Origin: JBILXY01 sp044378055
GTDB taxonomy: Bacteria > Patescibacteriota > JACMRA01
DNA length: 64,000 bases
Assembly (NCBI GenBank): GCA_044378055.1
Contig: JBILXY010000002.1
Location: 27,976-91,975 of the forward strand
Direction of reading: 5' to 3'
Position 1 is the first letter of the stretch; every line of letters begins with the position of its first letter. Under the pieces are notes generated by a model. It made no database searches. It was not told the DNA's origin and saw nothing but the letters and a program-made list of their open reading frames with translations. The position numbers and the translations under genes were made by a program. This document shows positions 18,091 to 27,424 of this stretch, one piece after another.

Positions 18091-19629
18091 CTATCTATCC
18101 TCGTGCATTTTTTGCCAAATAAACTTTTCCCATAAAATTCTTTTATCAGCACTTAACACTGAACTTATATCGCTAACTGGCCACCATTTCGCTCTCTGGT
18201 TTTCCCAGTTGGTTTTAGGGTGAAGATCTGAACCAATATACTGAATTAATTGAACATAATTGATAGTTCTATTATATTTAGCTCCCCATAAAATGTATCT
18301 TATTAAAGAGAGTGAAGACATTTCAACCCCCACTTCAACCGGCTTACCAATTGGAATTAAATCGGAATAAGCCAAATTTGTTTCTTCAGTAGCTTCTCTA
18401 AGGGCTGCGAAAGCTAACTCTTCACCTTTTTCAATTTCGCCTTGAACCATGCTCCAGCCTGTGTCTGAAGGTAAGATATTGTAACGCTCGACAAGCAAGA
18501 AAGGACTTGTGGCTGAAATATTTACTTGGTTTTGAATCGAAAATGAACGATGTATAGCTGCATGCACAGTTTCTCTGGCTTCCCCCTTTTGCATAAATTC
18601 CTGCAAAGTTGTCCAAAACCACAAGGTTACAATTGAATCTATAATTCTAACTCTTCTGTATGGCTGATTATAAAACCGGAAAAGCCATTCCAAACCAATA
18701 GATTGCAAAAACTTTGGCGCCTCAGTTTGTTTAGCCCCACCACCTAAATGATCAACAGCAGCCCCAATTCCTGTAGCTAATGTAAAACTGATCTCTTTAT
18801 CATTGCACAAATTATCTATAAAAAATTCTTGTTTACCACTTCCACCTCCAAAACAGGTTAGAATTAAATCTGGCTTTTCTTTGCGAATAAATTCCTTGGC
18901 TTCAAACAAATCTGGAAATACTTGGAACAAATTATTACTTGTTACCAACACTTTCTGGTTAGAAATTAAACTAAGTACCTTATCTACTAAATTACTTGCT
19001 GGTCTTTTGGTCACAACTGGCTGAATATCCCTCATCAAGTTAGATTTTGTATCTTTGGTCCAAGTGACCAGATTAATATCTGGAAATAGTTTGGAAACTA
19101 AATTTTTGGTTACCTCGTCGCTGTTTGAATTGCCTCCCAAAATAACCGTCTTCCATTTCTTTTCTTCTGCAATTTTAAACAAATCATAAACCAAATCACG
19201 ACCTAAAATTGTTTGATTCCTGGTTCTTGCAGTAAAATTAATTTTTAAAATTAAACTGAATAAACCTGAAAAAAGGTTAATGACCAACTCTAAAACAAAG
19301 AAAATAAGAAAAATTGGTAACCTAAAAATTATTGGCCAATTTATAATAAATTGCGAGTAAACTGTTGGTAAAGTACTAATCTTCATTGTTCTCCACATGG
19401 CCCAGTGTAAACCTTTTCCATCAATAGCAGTAATATTAGCTCGGTTTAAAACCTCTTTGTAAGAAGGGTTTCGGTTAGCCCGAAGCAAAAATTCACTATA
19501 GAAAAAATACAAACTGGTTTTACTACCTTCTTTTAAATTTTTAATTTCGTTTTTTAAGGAAATTTTACTTATTTGTGGAAGTTTTACCCCCATAAGCAAA
19601 GGAATTGGCATGACAAATTTTTGATTCAA
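18091..19629 (-). CDS. WecG/TagA-type glycosyltransferase fused to a Nudix hydrolase
   Basis: 512 residues. Residues about 20-330 form a GT26 (WecG/TagA/CpsF) domain: RANRNPSYKEVLNRA, ITAIDGKGLHWAM with the likely catalytic Asp, ILTCFGGGSGKQEFF, ATGIGAAVDHLGG and IGLEWLFRFYNQPYRR. GT26 enzymes add a sugar to a lipid-linked intermediate on the inner membrane face. A hydrophobic stretch at residues 95-130 is inserted and may hold the protein in the membrane. Residues about 370-505 form a Nudix domain with box GEIEKGEELAFAALRE then ATEETNL. I infer one bifunctional protein; the Nudix part could clear a nucleotide-sugar by-product. The fusion is unusual. Confidence 0.82.
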   Translation of the reverse strand: MNQKFVMPIPLLMGVKLPQISKISLKNEIKNLKEGSKTSLYFFYSEFLLRANRNPSYKEVLNRANITAIDGKGLHWAMWRTMKISTLPTVYSQFIINWPIIFRLPIFLIFFVLELVINLFSGLFSLILKINFTARTRNQTILGRDLVYDLFKIAEEKKWKTVILGGNSNSDEVTKNLVSKLFPDINLVTWTKDTKSNLMRDIQPVVTKRPASNLVDKVLSLISNQKVLVTSNNLFQVFPDLFEAKEFIRKEKPDLILTCFGGGSGKQEFFIDNLCNDKEISFTLATGIGAAVDHLGGGAKQTEAPKFLQSIGLEWLFRFYNQPYRRVRIIDSIVTLWFWTTLQEFMQKGEARETVHAAIHRSFSIQNQVNISATSPFLLVERYNILPSDTGWSMVQGEIEKGEELAFAALREATEETNLAYSDLIPIGKPVEVGVEMSSLSLIRYILWGAKYNRTINYVQLIQYIGSDLHPKTNWENQRAKWWPVSDISSVLSADKRILWEKFIWQKMHEDR

Positions 19630-19672
19630 GATGCTTGGAAAGTCAAGCCGGTGAAAATGATTCAGATTTGAT

Positions 19673-21205
19673 TTACTTATCCAAATCCAAAATCCAGGCT
19701 GCTAAGCTTCTTACGCTTTGCCCTGTTGCTCCATCTACTTCAAGATTGTTGTGGTTCTTATTCCAAACGCTTCCGGCAATATCTAAGTGAGCCCAAGCAT
19801 AGGCTTTAGGTTCTTTAATATTCAGCTTTGAATTTCTAAAATTTCTTTGATCCACGAAATGACTTAAGAACAAACCTGCAGTTAAATGCCCAGCCATAGG
19901 ACCAATTTTACTGGTATTAACAAACTGCCCAACTTTTCCCTTTACTTCTTTTCTTAAAACTTCTGGCAAAGGTGTGTGCACTGTTTTTTCTCCTTCTTGA
20001 ATAAAAGTTGCCTCCAATGTACTAATCAATCTGTAATCATTTCCCATCATAGCTGTGTAATGTTCAGAAACTGATCTTACTGCGGCACCGGTTAAAGTTG
20101 CGGTGTCAATAATGTAATCTGGATCTTGCAGCGTTGCTAAGGTTAAAGCATCAGCCAAAGTTAATCTTCCTTCAGCGTCTGTGTTCCAAATTTCTACAGT
20201 CTGACCAGAATATGTGGTTAAAACATCGTCGCTTTTATAGCTTGCACCATCTACCATATTCTCAACCCAGGCTGAAATCCAGTGGACTTCAGTATTTTGC
20301 AAATCCATATCAGACAAAGTTTTCATAACACCAAACATTGTGGCACTTCCACCCATATCTACTTTCATAGTCTTCATAAACCCACCCACTTTAATATCCA
20401 AACCTCCGGAATCATAGGTTACGCCTTTTCCAACCAAACATACCTTGTTTTTCACTTCACCTTTTGGTTTAATTATTACATGGACCATAGTTGGGTTGTG
20501 CCTGCTAGATCTGCCTACAAATGTAATTCCTTCCATCCCTAGTTCTTGCATTTTGTCGTAATCAATATGTTTAATTTCCACAGAGGCGTTGTCTCCCAAT
20601 TCTTTTTTAACAAGCGGTGGCAAAGTTGTAGGGTTAATATTTTCAGGAATATCATCTACCAAACTTCTGGTTAAAGTAATACCGTCATTAAGAGCCTTAA
20701 AATTGGAGATGAATTCATCAGTAACCAAAGTGTTTAATTCAGAATCAAAGTAAACCGAAATTTGCTTGTTCTTAGCTTCCTTTTCAGGTAAATAAGTATC
20801 TAAATTCCAGCTAGCCTGAGAAATTCCCAACACTAAATCGAACAAATTTTTGGAAAACTTACCAAAGGAATTAGGTGTTTGTTCAGCAAAAATGCTGTGA
20901 TTATTTAAAACCAAAGCTGTGAGGCTGTAACCTGCAATTTTATTATATATTTTTGCTCCTAAATTGTATAAATTAATTTTATAAAACGGATCAATGGTTT
21001 TTTGCTTGGCTTCGAAAGTTAAACCTACAAATAAGGTACTGCTTTCTGGAAAAACTGCTATTTCTGCATATTTTCCTGTAAATTTAATGTTTTTAAAAGT
21101 TTGTTGAATTCCGGTATCCAAATTTTCAAGTTCAGCTGATGTTAAAAATTTAATGTTCCAAGTTGTATTTTCTTGTGGTGTAGTATTCGTAATAATTGTT
21201 AACAT
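19673..21205 (-). CDS. pepA: Leucyl aminopeptidase (M17)
   Basis: Zinc/manganese cytosolic aminopeptidase of the M17 family, 510 residues (usual length). The C-terminal catalytic half shows VGKGVTYDSGGLDIK, KTMKVDMGGSATMFG and the family signature NTDAEGRLTLADALTLA, which together supply the metal-binding Lys, Asp and Glu residues. ATLTGAAVRSVSEHYTAMM also fits. The N-terminal half is divergent, as is common. It probably recycles imported or internal peptides. Some M17 proteins also bind DNA at Xer recombination sites, and a Xer gene lies close by at 21780, but nothing in the sequence shows that role. Confidence 0.92.
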   Translation of the reverse strand: MLTIITNTTPQENTTWNIKFLTSAELENLDTGIQQTFKNIKFTGKYAEIAVFPESSTLFVGLTFEAKQKTIDPFYKINLYNLGAKIYNKIAGYSLTALVLNNHSIFAEQTPNSFGKFSKNLFDLVLGISQASWNLDTYLPEKEAKNKQISVYFDSELNTLVTDEFISNFKALNDGITLTRSLVDDIPENINPTTLPPLVKKELGDNASVEIKHIDYDKMQELGMEGITFVGRSSRHNPTMVHVIIKPKGEVKNKVCLVGKGVTYDSGGLDIKVGGFMKTMKVDMGGSATMFGVMKTLSDMDLQNTEVHWISAWVENMVDGASYKSDDVLTTYSGQTVEIWNTDAEGRLTLADALTLATLQDPDYIIDTATLTGAAVRSVSEHYTAMMGNDYRLISTLEATFIQEGEKTVHTPLPEVLRKEVKGKVGQFVNTSKIGPMAGHLTAGLFLSHFVDQRNFRNSKLNIKEPKAYAWAHLDIAGSVWNKNHNNLEVDGATGQSVRSLAAWILDLDK

Positions 21206-21277
21206 AATCTATTAAGTAGAGGGATAGAAAAAAACCCTTGTTTAGTCAACCATTTAAGAAAAAAGGGGGATTCGCCT

Positions 21278-21305
21278 AAAAAAAATAGCTTAATAATTTA
21301 AGCTA
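21278..21305 (-). terminator. Rho-independent terminator of orphan gene 21333
   Basis: TAGCTTAA/TTAAGCTA (8 bp, 4-base loop) followed on the minus strand by TTTTTTTT. Confidence 0.8.
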
Positions 21306-21332
21306 AGTTCTAGTTTTTTCATTTGAAAGTAA

Positions 21333-21674
21333 TTAGTTAAAAACAACTTCAAAGAGGTTAAGCTGGATTTCTTGGCCTTCATAGATAGTTGAAAGTACTT
21401 CTCCATCAGGCAAACAACAAACGTTTGAGATTGTATCGCCTGTCTTGAACATATAAATGTCGGAATTGGCTGTAGGCAAATGTCTTGTAAAGACAAATGG
21501 CAAGACAATCGATTCATTAAATGGTACAGGTGTTCGCACAAATTCTTCATCTATGGAGGAGGCTTCCTGTGCTGGAACTCTGAAATATCCAGTAACTGGA
21601 TTGTTTAAATCTATTACGGTATGTCCACCATTTACTGAGTGGACTTTTTTTAAATCATGTATACTAGATGGCAT
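21333..21674 (-). CDS. Orphan small protein, function unknown
   Basis: 113 residues, no recognised family. Predicted soluble and beta-rich, with short segments such as VIDLNNPVTGYFRVPAQEA and VLPFVFTRHLP and a Cys pair (NVCCLP). An overlapping frame ends at 21290 but runs into the terminator, so this frame is preferred. A GGAG lies about 12 bases before the ATG. It is an own-terminator, single-gene unit. Confidence 0.5.
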   Translation of the reverse strand: MPSSIHDLKKVHSVNGGHTVIDLNNPVTGYFRVPAQEASSIDEEFVRTPVPFNESIVLPFVFTRHLPTANSDIYMFKTGDTISNVCCLPDGEVLSTIYEGQEIQLNLFEVVFN

Positions 21675-21779
21675 AAATCCAAAATCTCCAACTTAATTGC
21701 ACTACAACTTATGGCACACTTTTTGAATAAGCGCAAGATCTAATATATTATACAGAATTAAGCCCAAAATAAGTCGCCC

Positions 21780-22850
21780 TTACCCTTTCCCCTCTTCCTT
21801 CTTAGAAAATACTTTTTGGTGTAAATCTCTTATTTGCCAGTCGCTTACATGGGTGTAAATTTGAGTGGTGGAAATGTTGGAGTGTCCTAAAAGTGTCTGA
21901 ACTGAGCGTAAATCTCCTCCTTCGGTTAAAATTTTAGTGGCAAAACTGTGACGAAGTGTGTGAGGTGTTATGTGTTTGTAAATTCCTAAACGGTTAGCAT
22001 AACTTTGTAACATCATTTGCACCATTCTGGAAGTTAAAGGCTTTTGTTTCTTCAAATCTTTGGTCCTATTTTTACTGAATGAAATAAACAACCATGGGTT
22101 TTCGTCGTTTCCTCTTAAATGCAGGTATTCGTGGATTGCTTCCACTGCCACAGGGGCCAAAAAAGCCGAACGAACTTTACCACCTTTACCCTGAATTAAA
22201 AGCTGATTCTCGGAAATTCTATCATTTTTAGACAAGTTTTCTTCTGGAATAATTTCTTCATTCTCTAAATTATTCTGGTCTTGCAAATCGCTAGATTCAA
22301 TGGCTAGACTATCTTCTGTCCTTTTAGAATAATCTGTTGGAATTTGTGCCTTTTTTAAACTAAGCAGTTCCGACAAACGCAGTCCAGAGCCAAATAGTGT
22401 TAGCACAATAGCTTGGTTTCTTTTTTTCTGAACATCAGCCACCTTGTGTGAATCTTGAATAATTACTTGAACCAGTTTTTGAACTTCAGCGTCGCTTAAA
22501 AATTCAATTTTTCTCATTCTAGTTTTAGGTAATTCAAGCCGGTCTGGAGAAAGCACCAAAGCCCCATTTTTAATTAAAAATTTTAGAAAAGAACGCAAAA
22601 CCACAATCTGATAGGCCTGGGTTTTCAAACTAATTTTGTCCCCTCGAATAGATTCTTGCTTGTTCAAAAATACCCTATACCTATTTACAGTATCCATATC
22701 AATCTGATTTGTTCTAACAATTCCAGTTTTATCTAAAAACTTTTCAAATCTCTCCATAGTAGCCCTGTAATTTCTTACAGTATTAAGTGAATACTGCTTG
22801 GTTAGTTCGCAATAAAGCAAAAAATCCTCCATATCTCTTTTGAACGACAT
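21780..22850 (-). CDS. Tyrosine recombinase, XerC/XerD-like
   Basis: 356 residues. The N-terminal SAM-like core-binding domain (residues 1-90, FLLYCELTKQYSLNTVRNYR) is followed by the catalytic domain with GSGLRLSELLSL (first Arg), GKGGKVRSAF (Lys), HTLRHSFAT (HxxR), and LLGHSNISTTQIYTHVS (His and nucleophile Tyr). All catalytic residues are present. An acidic insert of about 45 residues (near residues 175-220) separates the first Arg from the Lys segment. Only one Xer gene is seen in the window. With no flanking repeats or phage genes, chromosome-dimer resolution is more likely than element integration. Confidence 0.88.
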   Translation of the reverse strand: MSFKRDMEDFLLYCELTKQYSLNTVRNYRATMERFEKFLDKTGIVRTNQIDMDTVNRYRVFLNKQESIRGDKISLKTQAYQIVVLRSFLKFLIKNGALVLSPDRLELPKTRMRKIEFLSDAEVQKLVQVIIQDSHKVADVQKKRNQAIVLTLFGSGLRLSELLSLKKAQIPTDYSKRTEDSLAIESSDLQDQNNLENEEIIPEENLSKNDRISENQLLIQGKGGKVRSAFLAPVAVEAIHEYLHLRGNDENPWLFISFSKNRTKDLKKQKPLTSRMVQMMLQSYANRLGIYKHITPHTLRHSFATKILTEGGDLRSVQTLLGHSNISTTQIYTHVSDWQIRDLHQKVFSKKEEGKG

Positions 22851-22894
22851 AATAATGATTAACTAAAATGACTTCGTATAAATGTCAAACTTTT

Positions 22895-24022
22895 TTAGCT
22901 ATCTCTTGCAATAAGGTAAGCAGACATATCTCTGATAAATGTTATTCCATTATTATCTTTATCAAAGGAAGAATAAATTATATCCAAAGCTTCTGCGTTT
23001 TCTTTTTGACACCTATCTTTTATTTGATCGACCACTCCACTTTCAATCATTTTTTGTTTAAGCTGATCAATTTCTGAATTGGAAATATTTGCATTACCAA
23101 GTTGTTCTTTAAGTATTAGTCTTTCCTCATCATTTAACTGATTATAATAAGTGGACATCATTAAAGTTCTTTTTCCTTCAACAATATCAGCTTTGCTTGG
23201 CTTACCTGTTTTATTTTCATCACCAAACAAACTAATTATATCATCAGTAAGCTGATAAACTAAACCAATTTTTTCACCAGCAATGTTAAAAGAGGCAATT
23301 TGGGAATCTGAAGCGCCAGCCAAAGTTGCCCCAAGTAAAAGTGGCTTCTGAATTGAATAATTTCCAGACTTCAAGATTAACATATGTTCAATGTTGGCAG
23401 GATCTAAAGTATCAAAATCGGCCATTCCAACCCCATAACAATCGTCTAGCTGGCCTGAGATAAGTTCAAATTGCATTTGATAAAACAGGGTTTTCATAGC
23501 ATCTACGGCTGGGGAAGAGGGCAATTTACCAATTACTTCCTGTGAAAGCATGTAGGCGAAATCTCCGGCTAGAATTGTTGCCCCCAAAGCAAAATGATTT
23601 GCTCTATTTTCTAGATTCTTATGGAGACCAGGATGATTATCTAACAAATCTTGCTTAAAATAATCTTGGTAAAAACTTTGAACCGTTGGCGAACCTCTGC
23701 GGGTTAAAGATTCATCAATAATATCGTCGTGAATTAGGGCGAAGGTGTGAAACAATTCCAATGCAATTCCAACTTGAATTATTGTTTCCATTTCTTGCTT
23801 GTTTGGGGCTTTTCCTGAGGCAAGAAAACCAAAATAAGTTAGTGCAGGTCTAATTCTTTTTCCAGCGGATTTAACTTCTAAAATAACCCGGTAAATTTCT
23901 TTAAGATTTATTTCTGCAGTTGGGTTTATATGTGATGCTTGCTGAATTTTGTTAAGCAAAAATATGCTTAGTTGATTGTCGAAATTGGTTTTAAAATCAA
24001 TCAGCTGTTCCTTAAAGTTCAT
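22895..24022 (-). CDS. Polyprenyl diphosphate synthase (trans-type)
   Basis: Condenses isopentenyl diphosphate onto allylic primers to make longer prenyl chains. 375 residues from the ATG at 24022; the frame is open to 24070 but the extra residues do not fit the family. The first Asp-rich motif is LIHDDIIDESLTRRGSPTV, with DDIID; the second is YQLTDDIISLFGDENKTGKP. GKRIRPALTYFGFLASG is the usual N-terminal substrate segment. Chain length cannot be read by eye. The product could supply the lipid carrier used by the sugar transferases at 18091, 35884 and 46754. Confidence 0.88.
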   Translation of the reverse strand: MNFKEQLIDFKTNFDNQLSIFLLNKIQQASHINPTAEINLKEIYRVILEVKSAGKRIRPALTYFGFLASGKAPNKQEMETIIQVGIALELFHTFALIHDDIIDESLTRRGSPTVQSFYQDYFKQDLLDNHPGLHKNLENRANHFALGATILAGDFAYMLSQEVIGKLPSSPAVDAMKTLFYQMQFELISGQLDDCYGVGMADFDTLDPANIEHMLILKSGNYSIQKPLLLGATLAGASDSQIASFNIAGEKIGLVYQLTDDIISLFGDENKTGKPSKADIVEGKRTLMMSTYYNQLNDEERLILKEQLGNANISNSEIDQLKQKMIESGVVDQIKDRCQKENAEALDIIYSSFDKDNNGITFIRDMSAYLIARDS

Positions 24023-24083
24023 AAGTATTGAATATTCTACAAAATTGGGGTAAAGGGTGTTCCTTGTCAATTTAATCTTTCAA

Positions 24084-24113
24084 ATAAAAAATCCGACAAA
24101 CAATCTGTCGGAT
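24084..24113 (-). terminator. Rho-independent terminator of small membrane gene 24127
   Basis: ATCCGACA/TGTCGGAT (8 bp), then TTTTTTATTT on the minus strand. Confidence 0.85.
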
Positions 24114-24126
24114 CAAAATTAGCAGA

Positions 24127-24330
24127 CTATTCTACAAACCAACAAATACCAAAGACAATAAAGAAACAAATTAGAGATCCAAGCCCCTGTTGTATTTCAA
24201 ATATTTTAATGGCTTCTGAAATCGATATTGCGGTGGAATATCCACTTAGCCCTTTTGCCAAAAGAGCAATCGAGAATCCAAGAAATCCAAAGGCAATTAT
24301 ATACAAAATATCGCGATAACTAATTTGCAT
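24127..24330 (-). CDS. Orphan small membrane protein
   Basis: 67 residues with two hydrophobic segments (about residues 8-28 and 47-66). The start is well supported by a strong Shine-Dalgarno, GGAGGAATAA directly before ATG. A strong terminator follows. No family recognised. It forms a single-gene unit and probably lies in the cytoplasmic membrane as a hairpin. Confidence 0.65.
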   Translation of the reverse strand: MQISYRDILYIIAFGFLGFSIALLAKGLSGYSTAISISEAIKIFEIQQGLGSLICFFIVFGICWFVE

Positions 24331-24499
24331 TTATTCCTCCAAAATGATCTTATTATTTAATAATCTCTAAAATATATCATAGTCAAATTATCCCTTCTCT
24401 ATGTTGATTTAAAATAGATTATAAAAAAGCCTGAATAATCATTATTTCATAAGTTTCAAACAACCTTGATTTGTTGAGTAATGTCTAAATTTAGCAACG

Positions 24500-24520
24500 A
24501 AAAAGGTCTCTTGTGAGACC
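24500..24520 (-). terminator. Rho-independent terminator of small membrane gene 24545
   Basis: GGTCTC-ACAA-GAGACC then TTTTT on the minus strand. Confidence 0.75.
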
Positions 24521-24544
24521 ATAGATAGTGATGCTTGTTAAAGC

Positions 24545-24757
24545 CTAGTTTATATTCCACCTTGTCTTATTTTCAGAAAGTAAGATTGTGAACGCTAAAA
24601 CGCCGGGCAGCAAGGTAAACGCCGAGAAGCAGCAAAATGCAAATTTTAGGTTGATGTCTTGAGTTGTAAAAGCTGAAATCCAAGCGACAGCGCCTGTCAA
24701 CGATGCTAATATAGCACTTAGTAAGAAGAATGTACGGCCATTACATGGATTTTTCAT
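24545..24757 (-). CDS. Orphan small membrane protein
   Basis: 70 residues with two hydrophobic segments (about residues 9-29 and 38-60, AFCCFSAFTLLPGVLAFTIL) and a short polar tail. AAGAGAGAT before the ATG is a plausible ribosome site. It has its own terminator about 25 bases after the stop. It resembles 24127 in size and layout, but I see no sequence similarity. Confidence 0.6.
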   Translation of the reverse strand: MKNPCNGRTFFLLSAILASLTGAVAWISAFTTQDINLKFAFCCFSAFTLLPGVLAFTILLSENKTRWNIN

Positions 24758-24813
24758 GAAAATCTCTCTTATTGCATGTGCGCTTTTACCCTTGGTTATA
24801 ACCTAACTTTTCG

Positions 24814-26187
24814 TCAAATAAATGCTAGTACAACCATTACGCCATAAAATATAACACAAGCTAAAACAGACAATATATTAAACATTCTAGGCTTAGTTTC
24901 ATTGGGTAAGCTTAAGTTTAATTTCAGCAAAAATATTGGATATAAAGCCATAATAAAAGCAGATGTGGTAGCAGAAATTTGTAATAAACCTGCTGGTTGA
25001 TTAAACCCAGGAATAATAGCAGTAAACAGCAAAATAACCATTCCTATAACCGCAGATAACTGACTTAATCTTTCAGATTTGAATTTAGAAAAAACCTTTG
25101 AGCCGGTATTTTTAAGAAGCCTGCCGGTGGCATCTAAAATAGTCATCTGTGCCATGAAGAACAGAAGAAAAATTCCCAAAGCCCAAGCAAAGCCTGCTCC
25201 AAAAGTTAATTGATTTAATTTATCTACTTGAAAAGTTAAAATGCCAAAACCAACTTTATTTGAACCAGGAAGTAAAACTGCTGAAATAATGGCGATTAGA
25301 AATATTCCTACAAAATTTCCCAGATAAAATAAAATGAAGTGTTCCTTCCAAATTAAACTCCACCAATTTTTAAAGTTATTAACACTTTCTTCATTCCAAA
25401 CTATATTCAAATCAGCTGAAGTTTCCCGATTTACAATGTTACTCTGTTTTGTAGATAAAGAATTACCAACAAGAGATTGTTCATTCTTCATTATTAATTC
25501 TTCATTATTAATTTCTAATTGCTGATTGATTCCGTAACCTTTCTTTGAAACCCAGTCGCTTTGCACTAAATTCAAAACACCAGCCACTCCACCAAAGGCC
25601 AACGCCGAGACAAAAGTAATCCTATCATTATTTTTAGGCCACCAACCACTTTCAAAGTTAAATTTAATATTTGCTAAATCTGGGGAAAGCCGAATTAAGG
25701 TGTATATACCTATAGTTAAAATAATTAACAGCCCGAACCTAGCAATATTTTCCAAAATTTGGTAACTTTTTTTACTCTGCCAAATTAAGATCTGAAACCC
25801 AAGTAAAACCAAAGCAAACCAAGCTCCGTAACTGCCAAAGCCAATTGTATAGGCAAAAATATTTCCAGCAATAGAAATCCAAGCTGGCCAGGCAAGACTA
25901 ATAATAATTCCAAAAATGAACAATGGCCCCAGCCAAGAATGTCTGTCAATCATGCCTTTTAAGGTATTTTTTCCAGTTACAATAGAGTATCTTTCAATTT
26001 CCAAATTTACCATGAACTGCAAGAACAAAATTAATGGAACTGCCCACAAAATGGTTAAAGAATATCTACCAACTAAATCTGGCCATAAAAGCATTTCACC
26101 ACCATTAAGGCTTAAAGCCACAAAAATAATAGAAGGACCAAGTAGTTGCCACAAAGTTTTTTTAGCCGCAGGAAAAATCATAGACAA
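24814..26187 (-). CDS. Nramp-related metal-ion transporter
   Basis: 457 residues, about 11 membrane segments. The N-terminus LLGPSIIFVALSLNGGEMLLWP, given here as LLGPSIIFVAL then NGGEML, corresponds to the Nramp GPG/DPGN first helix region, and LQFMVNLEIERYSIVTGKNT matches Nramp-related proteins. The canonical Asp-Pro-Gly-Asn is replaced by Asn-Gly-Gly-Glu, so substrate choice may differ from Mn/Fe. A polar loop near residues 215-270 contains a short direct DNA repeat. The gene ends in TGA, one of only two seen here; five codons later a TAA follows. Confidence 0.75.
   Translation of the reverse strand: MSMIFPAAKKTLWQLLGPSIIFVALSLNGGEMLLWPDLVGRYSLTILWAVPLILFLQFMVNLEIERYSIVTGKNTLKGMIDRHSWLGPLFIFGIIISLAWPAWISIAGNIFAYTIGFGSYGAWFALVLLGFQILIWQSKKSYQILENIARFGLLIILTIGIYTLIRLSPDLANIKFNFESGWWPKNNDRITFVSALAFGGVAGVLNLVQSDWVSKKGYGINQQLEINNEELIMKNEQSLVGNSLSTKQSNIVNRETSADLNIVWNEESVNNFKNWWSLIWKEHFILFYLGNFVGIFLIAIISAVLLPGSNKVGFGILTFQVDKLNQLTFGAGFAWALGIFLLFFMAQMTILDATGRLLKNTGSKVFSKFKSERLSQLSAVIGMVILLFTAIIPGFNQPAGLLQISATTSAFIMALYPIFLLKLNLSLPNETKPRMFNILSVLACVIFYGVMVVLAFI
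25485..25513. repeat. Short tandem repeat inside the Nramp-related gene
   Basis: On the minus strand AATTAATAATGAAG occurs twice in direct succession and encodes the loop residues EINNEELIMKNE. The codon phase is kept, so the frame continues. Confidence 0.6.
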
Positions 26188-26256
26188 ATTGTACTCAACT
26201 CAAGAATTTTGGTAAAGTTACTTTACAAACCAAGTAAGTAAATTCAACAAGATATT

Positions 26257-27339
26257 ATGAAAAAAGTACTTATCTTCCTTTTGATTATAATTATAGTTGC
26301 AATATCCATAATTGCCCTTTATAGATTTAAAAATAAAGAGGAAACCAACTCGCGAAACTTTTCCAACACTACTTTAAATAACTCAGGCACTTCTGGTACA
26401 AATAATGCAGTGCAAAACGATACTTACACCCAAAAACTAATTGACCAAGTTAAAACTGGTGGATCGACCACAGGAAAGGGTACTGCCTTGAAAATTGATG
26501 TTTCAGGAACAATCCGCGATTACATTTTATATCTACCACCAAATTTTAATAAACTGGAGAAGCTGCCGCTAGTGTTTGAACTTCACGGTGGAGAAGGAGA
26601 TATGAATAAAATGCAAAATTATTCTAACTTTAACGACATCGCCTCTAAACATGGTTTTGCAGTAGTTTACCCAAATTCGCTAGATGGAAACTGGAACGAC
26701 GGTCGTTTGAATCAAGCTGATATTAAGAACAAATTGGGCGACGATGTTGGTTTTATTTCCAGTCTAATTGATTCTTTGGTTCAAAATGCTAAAATAGACC
26801 CTGATAAAGTTTATGCAACTGGTATTTCTAATGGAGGTTTCATGACCCAAAAATTAGCTTGCGATATTGGTAATAAACTGACAGCTATCGGCCCAATTGC
26901 AACCGCAGTACCAACCAACTATGTTACAGATTGTAAGCCTGCAAAACCTATTCCTATAATTTGGTTTCAAGGTACAACCGACCCATTAATTCCTTTTAAT
27001 GGTGGCGATTTAGTTACTAAAAGCTTATTTGGAAATTCGACTAGAAAAGGTACTGTTCTTTCTTCCCAAGATTCTTTAAAATTCTGGATGGATAATAATG
27101 GTGTCTCTGGAAGCCCAGTTATAACACAATTAACTGACCTAGATAAAAATGACTCTAGCGATATTACACACTTTTCATATTCCTCCAGTAGAAATGCTCC
27201 TATTGAATTTTACAAAGTAAACGGCGGAGGCCACAGCGTGCCTGGTTTAATTCAGTATTTACCCAAAATTATTATTGGAAATGTGAATGGTGATGTTAAA
27301 GCCGAAGAACTAATCTGGCAATTTTTCCAGCAGTATTAA
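26257..27339 (+). CDS. Secreted PHB-depolymerase/feruloyl-esterase-like hydrolase
   Basis: 360 residues. An N-terminal hydrophobic segment (residues 4-21) acts as signal or anchor, followed by an Asn/Ser/Thr-rich linker (to about residue 65). The alpha/beta-hydrolase core shows LPLVFELHGGEGD (oxyanion region), the nucleophile elbow YATGISNGGFM (Ser), FQGTTDPLIPFNGG (likely acid Asp) and NGGGHSVPG (catalytic His). This is the LpqC/PHB depolymerase family, which cleaves esters of polymers or plant phenolics; the true substrate is unknown. It lies divergent from the Nramp-related gene, beside two secreted lectin-like proteins. Confidence 0.85.
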   Translation: MKKVLIFLLIIIIVAISIIALYRFKNKEETNSRNFSNTTLNNSGTSGTNNAVQNDTYTQKLIDQVKTGGSTTGKGTALKIDVSGTIRDYILYLPPNFNKLEKLPLVFELHGGEGDMNKMQNYSNFNDIASKHGFAVVYPNSLDGNWNDGRLNQADIKNKLGDDVGFISSLIDSLVQNAKIDPDKVYATGISNGGFMTQKLACDIGNKLTAIGPIATAVPTNYVTDCKPAKPIPIIWFQGTTDPLIPFNGGDLVTKSLFGNSTRKGTVLSSQDSLKFWMDNNGVSGSPVITQLTDLDKNDSSDITHFSYSSSRNAPIEFYKVNGGGHSVPGLIQYLPKIIIGNVNGDVKAEELIWQFFQQY

Positions 27340-27424
27340 GAATAATACAATCTAAGCAAAGTTACACCCAAATTAAGCTTACCCGCCTTCAACATTTTTC
27401 CTGTGTTGGGGTTTAAGTTTTAAA

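Noticed and set aside
21780..22850. Xer recombinase as integrase of a mobile element
   Set aside because: No attachment-site repeats, phage or plasmid genes flank it; a housekeeping Xer role fits better.
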